Assembly (NCBI GenBank): GCA_049889215.1
Contig: JBMHDV010000009.1
Coordinates: 1-20,086 of the forward strand
Source of the DNA: UBA817 sp049889215
GTDB taxonomy: Bacteria; Margulisbacteria; Marinamargulisbacteria; UBA817
Direction: 5' to 3'
DNA: 20,086 nt
Positions 1 to 6,735 of the stretch are shown here, in pieces. Under the pieces are notes generated by a model. The model was not told the origin of the DNA, ran no database searches, and saw nothing but the letters and a program-made list of their open reading frames with translations. The position numbers and the translations under genes are program-made. Numbering within the stretch: position 1 is the first letter of the stretch; every line of letters begins with the position of its first letter.

Positions 1-306
1 CCCAGTGGCATAAAACGAGCTATCTTCAGTCGCTACAGCAGTTGAATCAACCCGTTGAATAAGCTGGTTAAACATGGGAAGTTCGGTTGCTTTTAAATGC
101 CCAAACACTTCCGATGTGTTGACCCCACCTTTTTCAATGACCTCACCAATAATGATCCGAGTTTTATCGCCACCACCACCTGGGCGCTCCCAAATGTCTT
201 CCTTAAACTGACCACCGTCAACATCCGCAAGGGCCTCGCAAATGTCATTTTGCCGATCTTGCACTAATTGTGCGAATTGGATGGCTTGGTTGGATCGCTT
301 GGTCAT
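1..306 (-). CDS. hemF: Aerobic coproporphyrinogen III oxidase, N-terminal part (cut by window edge)
   Basis: Oxygen-dependent oxidative decarboxylation of coproporphyrinogen III to protoporphyrinogen IX, a cytoplasmic step of heme synthesis. Translating the minus strand from the ATG at 304-306 gives 102 codons open to the left edge. The family signature is visible: an Asp-Gly-Gly segment, then WERPGGGG, and then EKGGVNTSEVFG, matching the HemF pattern of a glycine-rich RPGGGG stretch followed by a (F/I)EKGGVN box. The remaining two thirds lie outside the window. A weak -10 (reverse complement of 312-317) sits 5 nt before the start, and no Shine-Dalgarno is evident. The gene is divergent from the small ORF at 431. 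The family assignment is firm; the rest of the protein cannot be checked here. Confidence 0.93.
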   Translation of the reverse strand, partial: MTKRSNQAIQFAQLVQDRQNDICEALADVDGGQFKEDIWERPGGGGDKTRIIIGEVIEKGGVNTSEVFGHLKATELPMFNQLIQRVDSTAVATEDSSFYATG

Positions 307-430
307 AGTTAATAGTATGACGTAAAAAGGGGCAACTGTCATGATGCCGAGGGGTAGAAGTAAATGAATTTTAGTGGTTGTTGAATTTGTGAAAATAGCG
401 TTAAATAGTGTTAAAGAAAGGATGATGATT

Positions 431-721
431 ATGAAAATTCGACGAACATACACTAAAAACCCAAATACTCAACAACAATATACTCAACAACAATGCGAAA
501 AAAAAATAGCTGATTGTTTAAGCTCACTAAAAGTCCGTGCATCACAACAAGACGTGAAAAACATGGTGAATTGTGTCTGTCCTAATAGCAATGAAAATCC
601 TGTCAAAGCAAAAATTGAAGACTGTTATAGAGTTTATAGAGCGAATCTTTTTTTATCCATCCAACAACACGAGGGCACCAATGTAAATGGGGATCCTTGG
701 GGGACGCAGTCGGAAAAATAA
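431..721 (+). CDS. Small Cys-containing hypothetical protein
   Basis: I do not recognise this protein. Starting at the ATG at 431 it has 96 residues; the same frame is open back to a GTG at 374. An A/G-rich stretch (415-421) lies 9 nt before 431, which favours that ATG over those at 422 and 425. The product is hydrophilic and Gln/Asn/Lys-rich, with five cysteines: a C-x6-C pair, a CVC pair and a single C in an EDCYRVYRA segment. It has no transmembrane segment and no clear signal peptide. A perfect 15-bp tandem duplication (465-494) encodes repeated TQQQ segments. It ends 15 nt before msrA. Composition and spacing make a real gene plausible, but no family supports it. Confidence 0.5.
   Translation: MKIRRTYTKNPNTQQQYTQQQCEKKIADCLSSLKVRASQQDVKNMVNCVCPNSNENPVKAKIEDCYRVYRANLFLSIQQHEGTNVNGDPWGTQSEK
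465..494 (+). repeat. Perfect 15-bp tandem duplication
   Basis: ATACTCAACAACAAT occurs twice head to tail with no mismatch, inside the small ORF. It preserves the reading frame (five codons per unit) and encodes two TQQQ motifs. It is most simply a recent slippage duplication. Confidence 0.9.
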
Positions 722-723
722 CG

Positions 724-729
724 TATAAT
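724..729 (+). promoter_or_regulatory. Candidate -10 box for msrA (leaderless)
   Basis: TATAAT lies 7 nt upstream of the msrA ATG and just after the stop of the preceding ORF. The predicted start of transcription is within 1 nt of the start codon. No convincing -35 is seen at the usual distance. Confidence 0.45.
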
Positions 730-736
730 AACAATC

Positions 737-1333
737 ATGACCGCTTTATATAAGGGCTTAATGTTGGTTGTTATTGTTGCCGTTGGTATAATAAAACCAG
801 TTATGGCAACAGAATTCCAAAAGGTATATTTTGCAGGGGGCTGTTTTTGGTGCATGGAACCAGTGTTTGATATCATTCCTGGTGTGACTGACACCGTCGT
901 TGGCTACATGGGCGGCGATAAAACCACAGCCAATTACAGCATGGTAAGCAGTGGTAAAACACAGCATATCGAAACCATCGAAGTCACATTTGATCCCGAA
1001 AAAGTGTCGTATCGAACATTATTGGATGCGTTTTGGCGCAGCATTGACCCTACGGATCAATACGGGCAATTTGCAGATAAAGGGCCACATTATCAAACTG
1101 CTATTTTTGTGGCATCCATTGATCAACAAGAAGAAGCACAGCGATCATTGGAAGATCTGGCAAAGTTGCGTAAGTTTAAAGACCCCATCGTTACTAAAAT
1201 ATTACCTGTTGAACCATTTTTCCCAGCTGAAGAATACCATCAAAATTACTATCAAAAAAATGCAGTCCACTACAATGCATATAAGATAGGGTCCGGCCGA
1301 GCAGGCTTTTTAGAAAAGGTTTGGAAAAAATAA
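737..1333 (+). CDS. msrA: Peptide-methionine (S)-S-oxide reductase MsrA, exported form
   Basis: Reduces the S-epimer of methionine sulfoxide in oxidised proteins. The 198-residue product begins with Lys, a hydrophobic stretch and a VMA-type cleavage site (about residues 1-25), so it is probably exported to the periplasm. The catalytic GCFWC motif follows at about residue 36, with the family's GYMGG, the TQHIETIEVTFDP segment, QFADKGPHYQTAIF, and the C-terminal YHQNYYQKN...SGRAGF block. The two Cys of GCFWC are the only cysteines in the mature part, so the second must serve as the resolving residue, unlike MsrA forms with extra C-terminal cysteines. No Shine-Dalgarno is visible, but a TATAAT ends 7 nt before the ATG. 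No msrB is in the window. Confidence 0.95.
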   Translation: MTALYKGLMLVVIVAVGIIKPVMATEFQKVYFAGGCFWCMEPVFDIIPGVTDTVVGYMGGDKTTANYSMVSSGKTQHIETIEVTFDPEKVSYRTLLDAFWRSIDPTDQYGQFADKGPHYQTAIFVASIDQQEEAQRSLEDLAKLRKFKDPIVTKILPVEPFFPAEEYHQNYYQKNAVHYNAYKIGSGRAGFLEKVWKK

Positions 1334-1348
1334 ATCGATAAAAGAGGT

Positions 1349-2017
1349 ATGGAAGCTCCAAATCAAATAAAGTTTCAATCCCCAATCATGCCTCAGCGTC
1401 CAGTTGTAACGCCGGATGGCCAAGCATTTAGAACATTATTTGATTCCGTTCAGCAAAAGCAGGCCGCTAACATGGATTATCAACCACCATCACCCAAAAC
1501 AGGTGTGGCATGGTTAGAGGTTAAATCCCAAACCCCATACAAAGATATCCAACAACAGTTGGCATCATCCAAACAACCCACACTACTAAAATTCAAACAG
1601 TTGGATCATCATTTCGCAGGATTAAAACCAATATTAACCACTGCCCAACAGCAAAAGCAATTGCAGCACCTCATCATTCGGCAATCCCGGTTTCAGCATG
1701 ACCAAGTGGCCATGGTTGCCCGCGTATTGCAATTAAATGACGGCATCGCTTGGTTAGTACTCGACCATAACGACTTTGATGATGCTGACATTGACCAATT
1801 AATGACAGCAGTTCCAGAAGAGAGTAATATCAAGCACCTAGTTTTAACCAATAACAACATCAGTGATGATGGGTTAAACCACATCATTGCAGCCTTACGT
1901 AAAATGCCAAAATTAGAGACCATTTGGTTAGCAGACAATCAACTTACACAGTCGGGTATTGATCGCCTTAATAAAGGGACTAAAAACCATTCATCTATAA
2001 AAACAGTTGATGTTTAA
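1349..2017 (+). CDS. Leucine-rich-repeat protein
   Basis: The 222-residue product has no recognised N-terminal domain: residues 1 to about 115 are Gln/Pro/Lys-rich and polar. From about residue 118 there are consecutive leucine-rich repeats of the ribonuclease-inhibitor type. These include a LVLDHNDFDDADIDQL unit, a LVLTNNNISDDGLNHI unit and an IWLADNQLTQSGIDRL unit, each with the LxxNxI/LxxxG pattern. There is no signal peptide or membrane segment. LRRs of this type bind proteins, so an interaction or effector role is possible but not shown. The start at 1349 follows msrA by 15 nt; a GATAAA ends 6 nt before it, and an AAAGAGGT directly abuts the ATG. A later start at 1388 is possible. Confidence 0.8.
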   Translation: MEAPNQIKFQSPIMPQRPVVTPDGQAFRTLFDSVQQKQAANMDYQPPSPKTGVAWLEVKSQTPYKDIQQQLASSKQPTLLKFKQLDHHFAGLKPILTTAQQQKQLQHLIIRQSRFQHDQVAMVARVLQLNDGIAWLVLDHNDFDDADIDQLMTAVPEESNIKHLVLTNNNISDDGLNHIIAALRKMPKLETIWLADNQLTQSGIDRLNKGTKNHSSIKTVDV

Positions 2018-2038
2018 ATAACGATTAAAAAGTTTGGA

Positions 2039-2293
2039 TTAATATTCCATGACGACAGAGCCGCCAGTTAATTGGCACTGACAACCCAAACGTTTGTTGC
2101 CTTCCATGCCAAGATCTTCTTCTTCTTCAGTAATTTCGTTTAAGTTATCCATACCTTCGATAACTTCAACTTCGCAAGTGCCGCAAACACCGTTGCTACA
2201 GCCGATTGGAACGCCAGCCTCTTCGATTGCATCTACAATTTTAACATTTTCTTCTACTTCTATTTCATCACCATTTAAAACTAACTTTGCCAT
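2039..2293 (-). CDS. 2Fe-2S ferredoxin, plant/[CX4CX2C] type
   Basis: Small cytoplasmic electron carrier of 84 residues. Cluster ligands are C32, C37, C40 and C71 (CX4CX2C, then about 30 residues, then C), with an additional C73. The order GCSNGVCGTC followed by RLGCQCQL is typical of plant-type 2Fe-2S ferredoxins. The protein is strongly acidic, with an EEEED stretch near residue 58, as expected for docking to a basic reductase. The start is well supported: AGGAG lies 7 nt upstream of the ATG, the clearest Shine-Dalgarno in the window. It has its own promoter with a leader of about 40 nt containing a hairpin. The gene converges on the LRR gene, with 21 nt between the stops. The redox partner is unknown; it is not an adrenodoxin-type Fdx by context, since no isc genes are nearby. 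Confidence 0.9.
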   Translation of the reverse strand: MAKLVLNGDEIEVEENVKIVDAIEEAGVPIGCSNGVCGTCEVEVIEGMDNLNEITEEEEDLGMEGNKRLGCQCQLTGGSVVMEY

Positions 2294-2318
2294 TTCAAAC
2301 TCCTACACTCTCATAACT

Positions 2319-2332
2319 TTGGGCTGGCCCAA
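2319..2332 (-). other. Small palindrome in the ferredoxin leader
   Basis: A perfect 14-bp inverted repeat, TTGGG paired with CCCAA around CTGG. It would form a short hairpin just downstream of the predicted ferredoxin transcription start and upstream of the AGGAG site. No U-run follows, so it is not an intrinsic terminator. It could be an operator or a leader hairpin. Confidence 0.35.
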
Positions 2333-2341
2333 TATGGTAAA

Positions 2342-2370
2342 AATATACCTCAACTGGGTATTAAACTCAA
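2342..2370 (-). promoter_or_regulatory. Candidate ferredoxin promoter
   Basis: On the minus strand, TTGAGT (reverse complement of 2365-2370) and TATATT (reverse complement of 2342-2347) are separated by 17 nt. Transcription would start near 2335, giving a leader of about 41 nt with a good Shine-Dalgarno. This contrasts with the leaderless layout of neighbouring genes. Confidence 0.5.
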
Positions 2371-2387
2371 TACATGCACGAAAAATC

Positions 2388-3863
2388 TTAAGTCATTGTT
2401 GTGAACTGAGTTAAGAATTTATCGGGTTCGTAATCAATCTTTAGTGAACTTAACAACTCAGGCGTTGTCATTTTACAGCCATGAATGTGGATGTTTTGGT
2501 TTAACCAATCTTTTATCGGAATAAAATCACCAGCTTCAATCATGGATGACAGATTTGGGAATGTGACATAAAGCTTTTTGAAAAGTTCAGATGCAATTAG
2601 TGTGCCTAATGTATAGGATGGAAAGTATCCAAACAGGCCGGCGGACCAATGGACATCTTGCAAGCATCCTTTTGCATCATCAGTGATTGTGAGTCCCAAA
2701 TAATCGGCCATTTTTTGGTTCCAAAATTCAGGTAAATCTTTTACCGCGAGTGTTTTTGAAAATAGCGCTTTTTCACATTCATACCGTATAGCAATGTGTA
2801 AATTATATGTAATTATATCTGATTCAACCCGGCACCAGTGCGGGGATACTTTTTTACAGGTCAAATAAAAATCTTCAGGTGTATTTTTGTCCAATGATGG
2901 AAACAATGATTGCAATCGGGGTAACTGGCCCGCCCAAAATGGAAGCGATTGACCAATAAAAATTTCCCATAATCGTGACTGCGATTCATGAATCCCCATG
3001 GATCGTGATTTTCCATACGGTGAAAACGACCAGTTGGTGTCCAATCCTTGCTCATATAAGCCATGCCCCACTTCATGAATTGTTGAGGAAATGGATTCAA
3101 ACAGATTGTTCGGGTTTATGCGCGTTGTAATTCGAACATCACTTGGGTGAATATCAATCGTAAATGGATGGGTCGAAATGTCCAATCGCCCTCGGGCCAT
3201 GTCATACCCCATTGCGGCCATAATTTCATCAGAATAAACACGCTGTGCCCCAGCATCAAAAGGACCGTCAATCGACGATAATGTTGGCTCCGAATAATCA
3301 GCCAAGAAATCCCGAGTGTTTTGAGCCAATGGCATTAAAATATTATCCAATGACCTTACGTTCATTCCGGGTTCAAATAAGTCAATTAAAGCATCATATG
3401 GGTGGTCATCAAACCCCAATTGGTTGGCCTTTTCAATGGTCAAGTCAACTAGTTCAGTGAGGTAAGGGGCGAACAGCGAAAAATCACTTTTTTGTCGTGC
3501 ATCAGCCCAAACATGCTGTGCTTTGGTGGTGGCTGTTGTTAATTTCTGCACCAGTTGTTTGCTAAGCGCCGTATGTTGGCGCCATGTTGCATGCAATTCA
3601 CGAATAAACGCAGTTTCTTCACTGGATAAATCCGCAGATGGTTGCTTAGTTTTTGGATCAATAAAGCGATGAATATCATCTGCAAGGGTTGGATCCTGCC
3701 AATAATCATGGTCAATACCCGCCAAGGTTTCAAGCTGTTTTGCCCGAGCATCAATGCTCCCTTTTGGCATGTAGGTCTCTTGGTCCCAGCTGAGTACAGC
3801 CGAAATCTGATGAATGGCATCAATCTTTTTTAGGTGTTGAATAATAGAATCAAAATGTTTCAT
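2388..3863 (-). CDS. Metallocarboxypeptidase, M32 (Taq) family
   Basis: Zinc carboxypeptidase that removes C-terminal residues from peptides, probably in cytoplasmic peptide turnover. From the ATG at 3861-3863 it has 491 residues, normal for family M32 (about 490-510). The zinc site HEVGH is at residues 263-267 and the third ligand region, GIHESQSRLWE, at about 292. Other M32 landmarks are the N-terminal SAVLSWDQETYMPKG, the DVRITTRINPNN segment and a C-terminal HWSAGLFGYFPSYTLG block. The frame stays open to an ATG at 3899, but those 12 residues look non-homologous and would overlap the upstream ORF by 50 nt. The preferred start overlaps it by 14 nt, suggesting translational coupling. No signal peptide is seen. 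Confidence 0.93.
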   Translation of the reverse strand: MKHFDSIIQHLKKIDAIHQISAVLSWDQETYMPKGSIDARAKQLETLAGIDHDYWQDPTLADDIHRFIDPKTKQPSADLSSEETAFIRELHATWRQHTALSKQLVQKLTTATTKAQHVWADARQKSDFSLFAPYLTELVDLTIEKANQLGFDDHPYDALIDLFEPGMNVRSLDNILMPLAQNTRDFLADYSEPTLSSIDGPFDAGAQRVYSDEIMAAMGYDMARGRLDISTHPFTIDIHPSDVRITTRINPNNLFESISSTIHEVGHGLYEQGLDTNWSFSPYGKSRSMGIHESQSRLWEIFIGQSLPFWAGQLPRLQSLFPSLDKNTPEDFYLTCKKVSPHWCRVESDIITYNLHIAIRYECEKALFSKTLAVKDLPEFWNQKMADYLGLTITDDAKGCLQDVHWSAGLFGYFPSYTLGTLIASELFKKLYVTFPNLSSMIEAGDFIPIKDWLNQNIHIHGCKMTTPELLSSLKIDYEPDKFLTQFTTMT

Positions 3864-4071
3864 AGTGATCGTAGGATTGCTGTGCATATTTACGTGCATC
3901 TTTTAATTTACGTAAAATGGGGATGGCATCAAACTTTAGGTCTTGAAATTCTTTCAAGCGAGACCTTGGGTTCATGGTATAATCTTCAATTTCGTAAATA
4001 ATGCTGTCAAGCTGACTAACAGTTTGTGATAGTAGCATACGATAATGATCAACTTCAGATGTTTTTGACAT
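3850..4071 (-). CDS. Small helical hypothetical protein upstream of the M32 peptidase
   Basis: A 73-residue product, not assigned to a family. It is charged and predicted helical, with heptad-like spacing of Leu/Ile (a LLSQTVSQLDSIIYEIEDY stretch, then a LKEFQDLKFDAIPILRKLKDA stretch), so a small coiled coil is likely. There is one Cys-free domain and no membrane segment. It ends inside the start of the M32 peptidase gene (14-nt overlap), the arrangement of a coupled two-gene operon. Protein-like composition and the overlap favour a real gene; function is unknown. Confidence 0.6.
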   Translation of the reverse strand: MSKTSEVDHYRMLLSQTVSQLDSIIYEIEDYTMNPRSRLKEFQDLKFDAIPILRKLKDARKYAQQSYDHYETF

Positions 4072-4130
4072 AATCTCAGCGTAGTGAATAATAAAAAATT
4101 ATTCAAGGCAAGAAGTAAGGGGACGTAATA

Positions 4131-4159
4131 TTGACGTCAGGCATACAGACGAATATAGT
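4131..4159 (+). promoter_or_regulatory. Strong candidate psd promoter (leaderless)
   Basis: TTGACG (4131-4136) and TATAGT (4154-4159) are separated by exactly 17 nt. Only 6 nt separate the -10 box from the psd ATG, so the expected first transcribed base is the A of the ATG. There is no Shine-Dalgarno. Confidence 0.7.
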
Positions 4160-4165
4160 AAATCC

Positions 4166-4792
4166 ATGAGAATTCCAATTGCACCAGAAGGCTTACCAAT
4201 CATTAAATGGGTGTGGTTTGCAGCTTTATTATCATTATTAACCTTAAATCAATGGGTCATTGGCTTTTTTGGCGTCACATTGATATTTGTTTTATCGTTT
4301 TTTAGAGATCCATTACGGGCACGTTCATACAACCAAAACGATGTGATTTCAGCAGCAGATGGTGTCATCACCCAAGTAAATGATGTTGAGATTGATGGCA
4401 AAGCATACAAACAGATTGTTACATTTTTATCGGTATTTAATTGCCATGTGAATCGCATTCCTTTGGCAGGTAAAATAATCCAATCGGTTCATATTCCAGG
4501 CAAGTTTTTAGCTGCGATGCGCGGGGATATCGATAAAAAAAATGAACGTCAAGAAACCGATATCGAAACAGCCATTGGGTTGATTCGTGTTGTGCAAATA
4601 ACGGGTGCTATTGCGAGACGCATTTGTTGTGAATTAAAGCCCAGTCAGGTGACACAAACCGGTGAACGTTTTGGTTTAATCCGTTTTGGGTCCAGAACCG
4701 ATGTGTATTTACCTGCAGATAAGGTTACGGTTACCGTTAAAAAAGGCGATAAAGTCAAAGGCGCAATTACTGTTTTAGCCACCATAAACTAA
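4166..4792 (+). CDS. psd: Phosphatidylserine decarboxylase proenzyme, short type
   Basis: Decarboxylates phosphatidylserine to phosphatidylethanolamine at the inner membrane, using a pyruvoyl group made by self-cleavage. The 208-residue length fits the short, soluble-like Psd common in alphaproteobacteria, not the roughly 320-residue E. coli form. Hydrophobic segments at about residues 14-45 anchor the N-terminus. The family block FNCHVNRIPLAG is at 91-102. The cleavage site is FGSR (174-177), so cleavage between G175 and S176 would leave the pyruvoyl group on a C-terminal alpha chain of about 33 residues. No pssA partner is adjacent, although psd-pssA pairs are frequent in alphaproteobacteria. 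Start choice is fixed by the promoter, whose -10 box ends 6 nt before the ATG. Confidence 0.95.
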   Translation: MRIPIAPEGLPIIKWVWFAALLSLLTLNQWVIGFFGVTLIFVLSFFRDPLRARSYNQNDVISAADGVITQVNDVEIDGKAYKQIVTFLSVFNCHVNRIPLAGKIIQSVHIPGKFLAAMRGDIDKKNERQETDIETAIGLIRVVQITGAIARRICCELKPSQVTQTGERFGLIRFGSRTDVYLPADKVTVTVKKGDKVKGAITVLATIN

Positions 4793-4842
4793 CATAAAAT
4801 CAGTTGTTTTTTTGGTAGCTAATCATCGATTAAATGGGGTAA

Positions 4843-4848
4843 GATAAT
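4843..4848 (+). promoter_or_regulatory. Candidate -10 box of the ORF6N-RhuM gene
   Basis: GATAAT ends 5 nt before the ATG at 4854, again a leaderless-type spacing. No good -35 lies at 17 nt. A weak call that rests mainly on the repeated pattern in this window. Confidence 0.3.
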
Positions 4849-4853
4849 ATCCC

Positions 4854-5957
4854 ATGCCAAAATTGTTAGATACATTAACTTCGCAACGACTGTTTATTCG
4901 TGATCAATACGTCATGCTTGATCGTGATATTGCGCAGCATTTAGGGCTTAAAACATTCCGCTTTAATGAACGTTGCAAACGCAACAATATATTGGGCGAT
5001 AATAGTCATTCCTTCCAACTAACCGAAGACGAATTTTACGCTTGGAAGTCACACCATGCGATGTCCAGCGCGATATCCAATGCGATGTCCACTGCCGATA
5101 AGCAAGGGCTACGACGACCGCCATTTGCATTTACATTCTCAGGCATCGATCAATTAAAAACCATGTTCAATTTACCGGCACAACGGTATGTTTTAGATAC
5201 CATCACCCAGGGCCTTAAACCCAATAAAAATGACGATCTTATGATTGAAAGTGAGCCTGAAAATCAGTTGGTGACCTATATTTCTAAAGATGGTGATGTG
5301 AAATTTGATGTTCAATATGACGGTGATACCGTTTGGTTAACTCAACAACAAATTGCAAATTTATTTGCCACCACCCAACAAAATATTTCTCAACATTTAG
5401 ACAATATTTTTTTTGATGAAGAACTTTCCAAGCCGTCAGTTCACAAGGAATCCTTGTTCACTGCCGAGGATGGCAAACAGTATAAAACAGCCCTGTATAA
5501 TTTAGATGCAATTTTATCGATTGGCTATCGAGTTCGGTCCAAAATAGCAACACATTTTAGGCAATGGTCAACCAAAGTACTCAAGGAACATGTGACCAAT
5601 GGCTTTACAATTAAAGAACGGGCGAGCCAGCACCAGCTTGAAAAAGGCAAGGCGATGATTGATAACCGGATCGGTATCTTTGGTGATGTTCATGTCCATA
5701 TCAAAAATAGTGACGTTCATGTAGGAACATCTTCAGCTGATATGACAGCACTAATGCCGTTGCTTGATCAGTTAATTTCATTAGTTAGTCATCAGCACCC
5801 AGAACTTGAAGCTTATTTAACAAGCCTAAAAAAGAAAAAGCAGTGGCCACAATTATTTGAGCAATTTAAAGAGGGCTCGTTTTTACGATCATCCATCGAC
5901 ATGGTCTCAGATGCAAAAGACACCGTTACTGAAATTGCTCAATTATTAAATTTATAG
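4854..5957 (+). CDS. ORF6N domain / RhuM-like fusion protein
   Basis: A 367-residue product with two accessory modules. Residues about 8-100 match the phage ORF6N DNA-binding domain: FIRDQYVMLDRDIAQHLGL, the FNERCKRN segment, FQLTEDEFYAWKSHHAMSS, and RRPPFAFTFSGIDQL. Residues about 138-255 match the RhuM-like virulence/Fic-associated domain: GDTVWLTQQQIANLFATTQQNI, HLDNIFFDEEL, a YNLDAILSIGYRVRS block and FRQWSTKVLKEHVTNGF. The C-terminal 110 residues (GDVHVHIKNSDVHVG onward) are unassigned. Such proteins occur in prophages and mobile islands, so this gene is a likely acquired element among housekeeping genes. The molecular role is not established; ORF6N suggests DNA binding. It converges on pabC with 10 nt between stops. 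No Shine-Dalgarno is seen. Confidence 0.85.
   Translation: MPKLLDTLTSQRLFIRDQYVMLDRDIAQHLGLKTFRFNERCKRNNILGDNSHSFQLTEDEFYAWKSHHAMSSAISNAMSTADKQGLRRPPFAFTFSGIDQLKTMFNLPAQRYVLDTITQGLKPNKNDDLMIESEPENQLVTYISKDGDVKFDVQYDGDTVWLTQQQIANLFATTQQNISQHLDNIFFDEELSKPSVHKESLFTAEDGKQYKTALYNLDAILSIGYRVRSKIATHFRQWSTKVLKEHVTNGFTIKERASQHQLEKGKAMIDNRIGIFGDVHVHIKNSDVHVGTSSADMTALMPLLDQLISLVSHQHPELEAYLTSLKKKKQWPQLFEQFKEGSFLRSSIDMVSDAKDTVTEIAQLLNL
5058..5093 (+). repeat. Three 12-bp tandem repeats in the ORF6N gene
   Basis: Three consecutive 12-bp units beginning GCGATGTCC, GCGATATCC and GCGATGTCC encode AMSS, AISN and AMST. The array falls between the QLTEDEF and RRPPFAF parts of the ORF6N domain and lengthens this loop without breaking frame. 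Confidence 0.8.
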
Positions 5958-5967
5958 TTTTGGTAAT

Positions 5968-6735
5968 TCACGTCCAAAGGTCATCAAACAACGGAATAAC
6001 TGTTGATGTTAATGTTTGGTGGCATTCTGAGGCTTTTAGGGGAACAACACCGCGCAGCGCATTGCATCCAAAGCAGGCATCTGCAGCTAAAATATCATCT
6101 TGATGAAGTTTTTTTACACTACCAATGCCTTGATCCAACACATATTGCTTTGATACAGATGGACACTGGTCTGGGTGGTCTGCAAAAATGATCGCATCAT
6201 CTTTTACAATGCCAATCGCAAAAATACTGCCATCAATCACATGCAGTTGCTCATCCAAGTAAATGGGCCAACCCGTTGCTTTGGTTAATTCTTGAATATG
6301 ATGGGCGTAGTTGAGCCCTTTCATTCGGTAAAAAGCATGGGGGGTGACGTGTTGAAATGAAATATCATTATTGATGGTTTGTGCGGGCAATTTTGATAAA
6401 GATAAAACAAGTGTACTTGCAGCACTCATCCCGGGTTGAATTTTAATATTCCCACCACTCACAAAAGCATGGCAAACCATGACCGAATCATTGGATGGGT
6501 CATTCATAAATAATTGGTGAATAAAAGTTGTTAAGTCATCGAGGGATGTCTTAAATTGAATTCCAAGTTCAGCTAAGGATGTGCATAGACGTTGGTGGTG
6601 GTAATTGAGTAATGGGACGTTACCATTAATGCATCGCATGGTTTCAAAACAACCAAAGCCATAGCGAAACCCACTATCATTGAGCCAGTTAAACGCTGTT
6701 GATTCAACAATGGATCCATTCAAGCTAATGTGCAT
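5968..6735 (-). CDS. pabC: Class IV aminotransferase, probable 4-amino-4-deoxychorismate lyase
   Basis: PLP enzyme that releases pyruvate from aminodeoxychorismate to give p-aminobenzoate for folate. The 255 residues show the class IV fold: LNDSGFRYGFGCFETMRCINGNVPLLNYHHQRL at the N-terminus, and the probable PLP lysine K139 in a RMKGLNYAHH context. The downstream cofactor-binding strand reads HVIDGSIFAI, where the usual Glu appears as Asp, a mild deviation. The assignment as PabC rather than a branched-chain or D-amino-acid aminotransferase rests largely on position: its start overlaps the end of pabB by 11 nt in the same direction, implying coupled translation. No pabA is present in the window. 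Confidence 0.85.
   Translation of the reverse strand: MHISLNGSIVESTAFNWLNDSGFRYGFGCFETMRCINGNVPLLNYHHQRLCTSLAELGIQFKTSLDDLTTFIHQLFMNDPSNDSVMVCHAFVSGGNIKIQPGMSAASTLVLSLSKLPAQTINNDISFQHVTPHAFYRMKGLNYAHHIQELTKATGWPIYLDEQLHVIDGSIFAIGIVKDDAIIFADHPDQCPSVSKQYVLDQGIGSVKKLHQDDILAADACFGCNALRGVVPLKASECHQTLTSTVIPLFDDLWT

Noticed and set aside
2319..2332. Terminator for the M32 carboxypeptidase or the ferredoxin
   Set aside because: It lies upstream of the ferredoxin start on its own strand, not after a stop codon in the direction of transcription, and has no U-run.
3864..3899. Extended N-terminus of the M32 carboxypeptidase
   Set aside because: The extra 12 residues do not fit the family start and would deepen the overlap with the upstream ORF to 50 nt.
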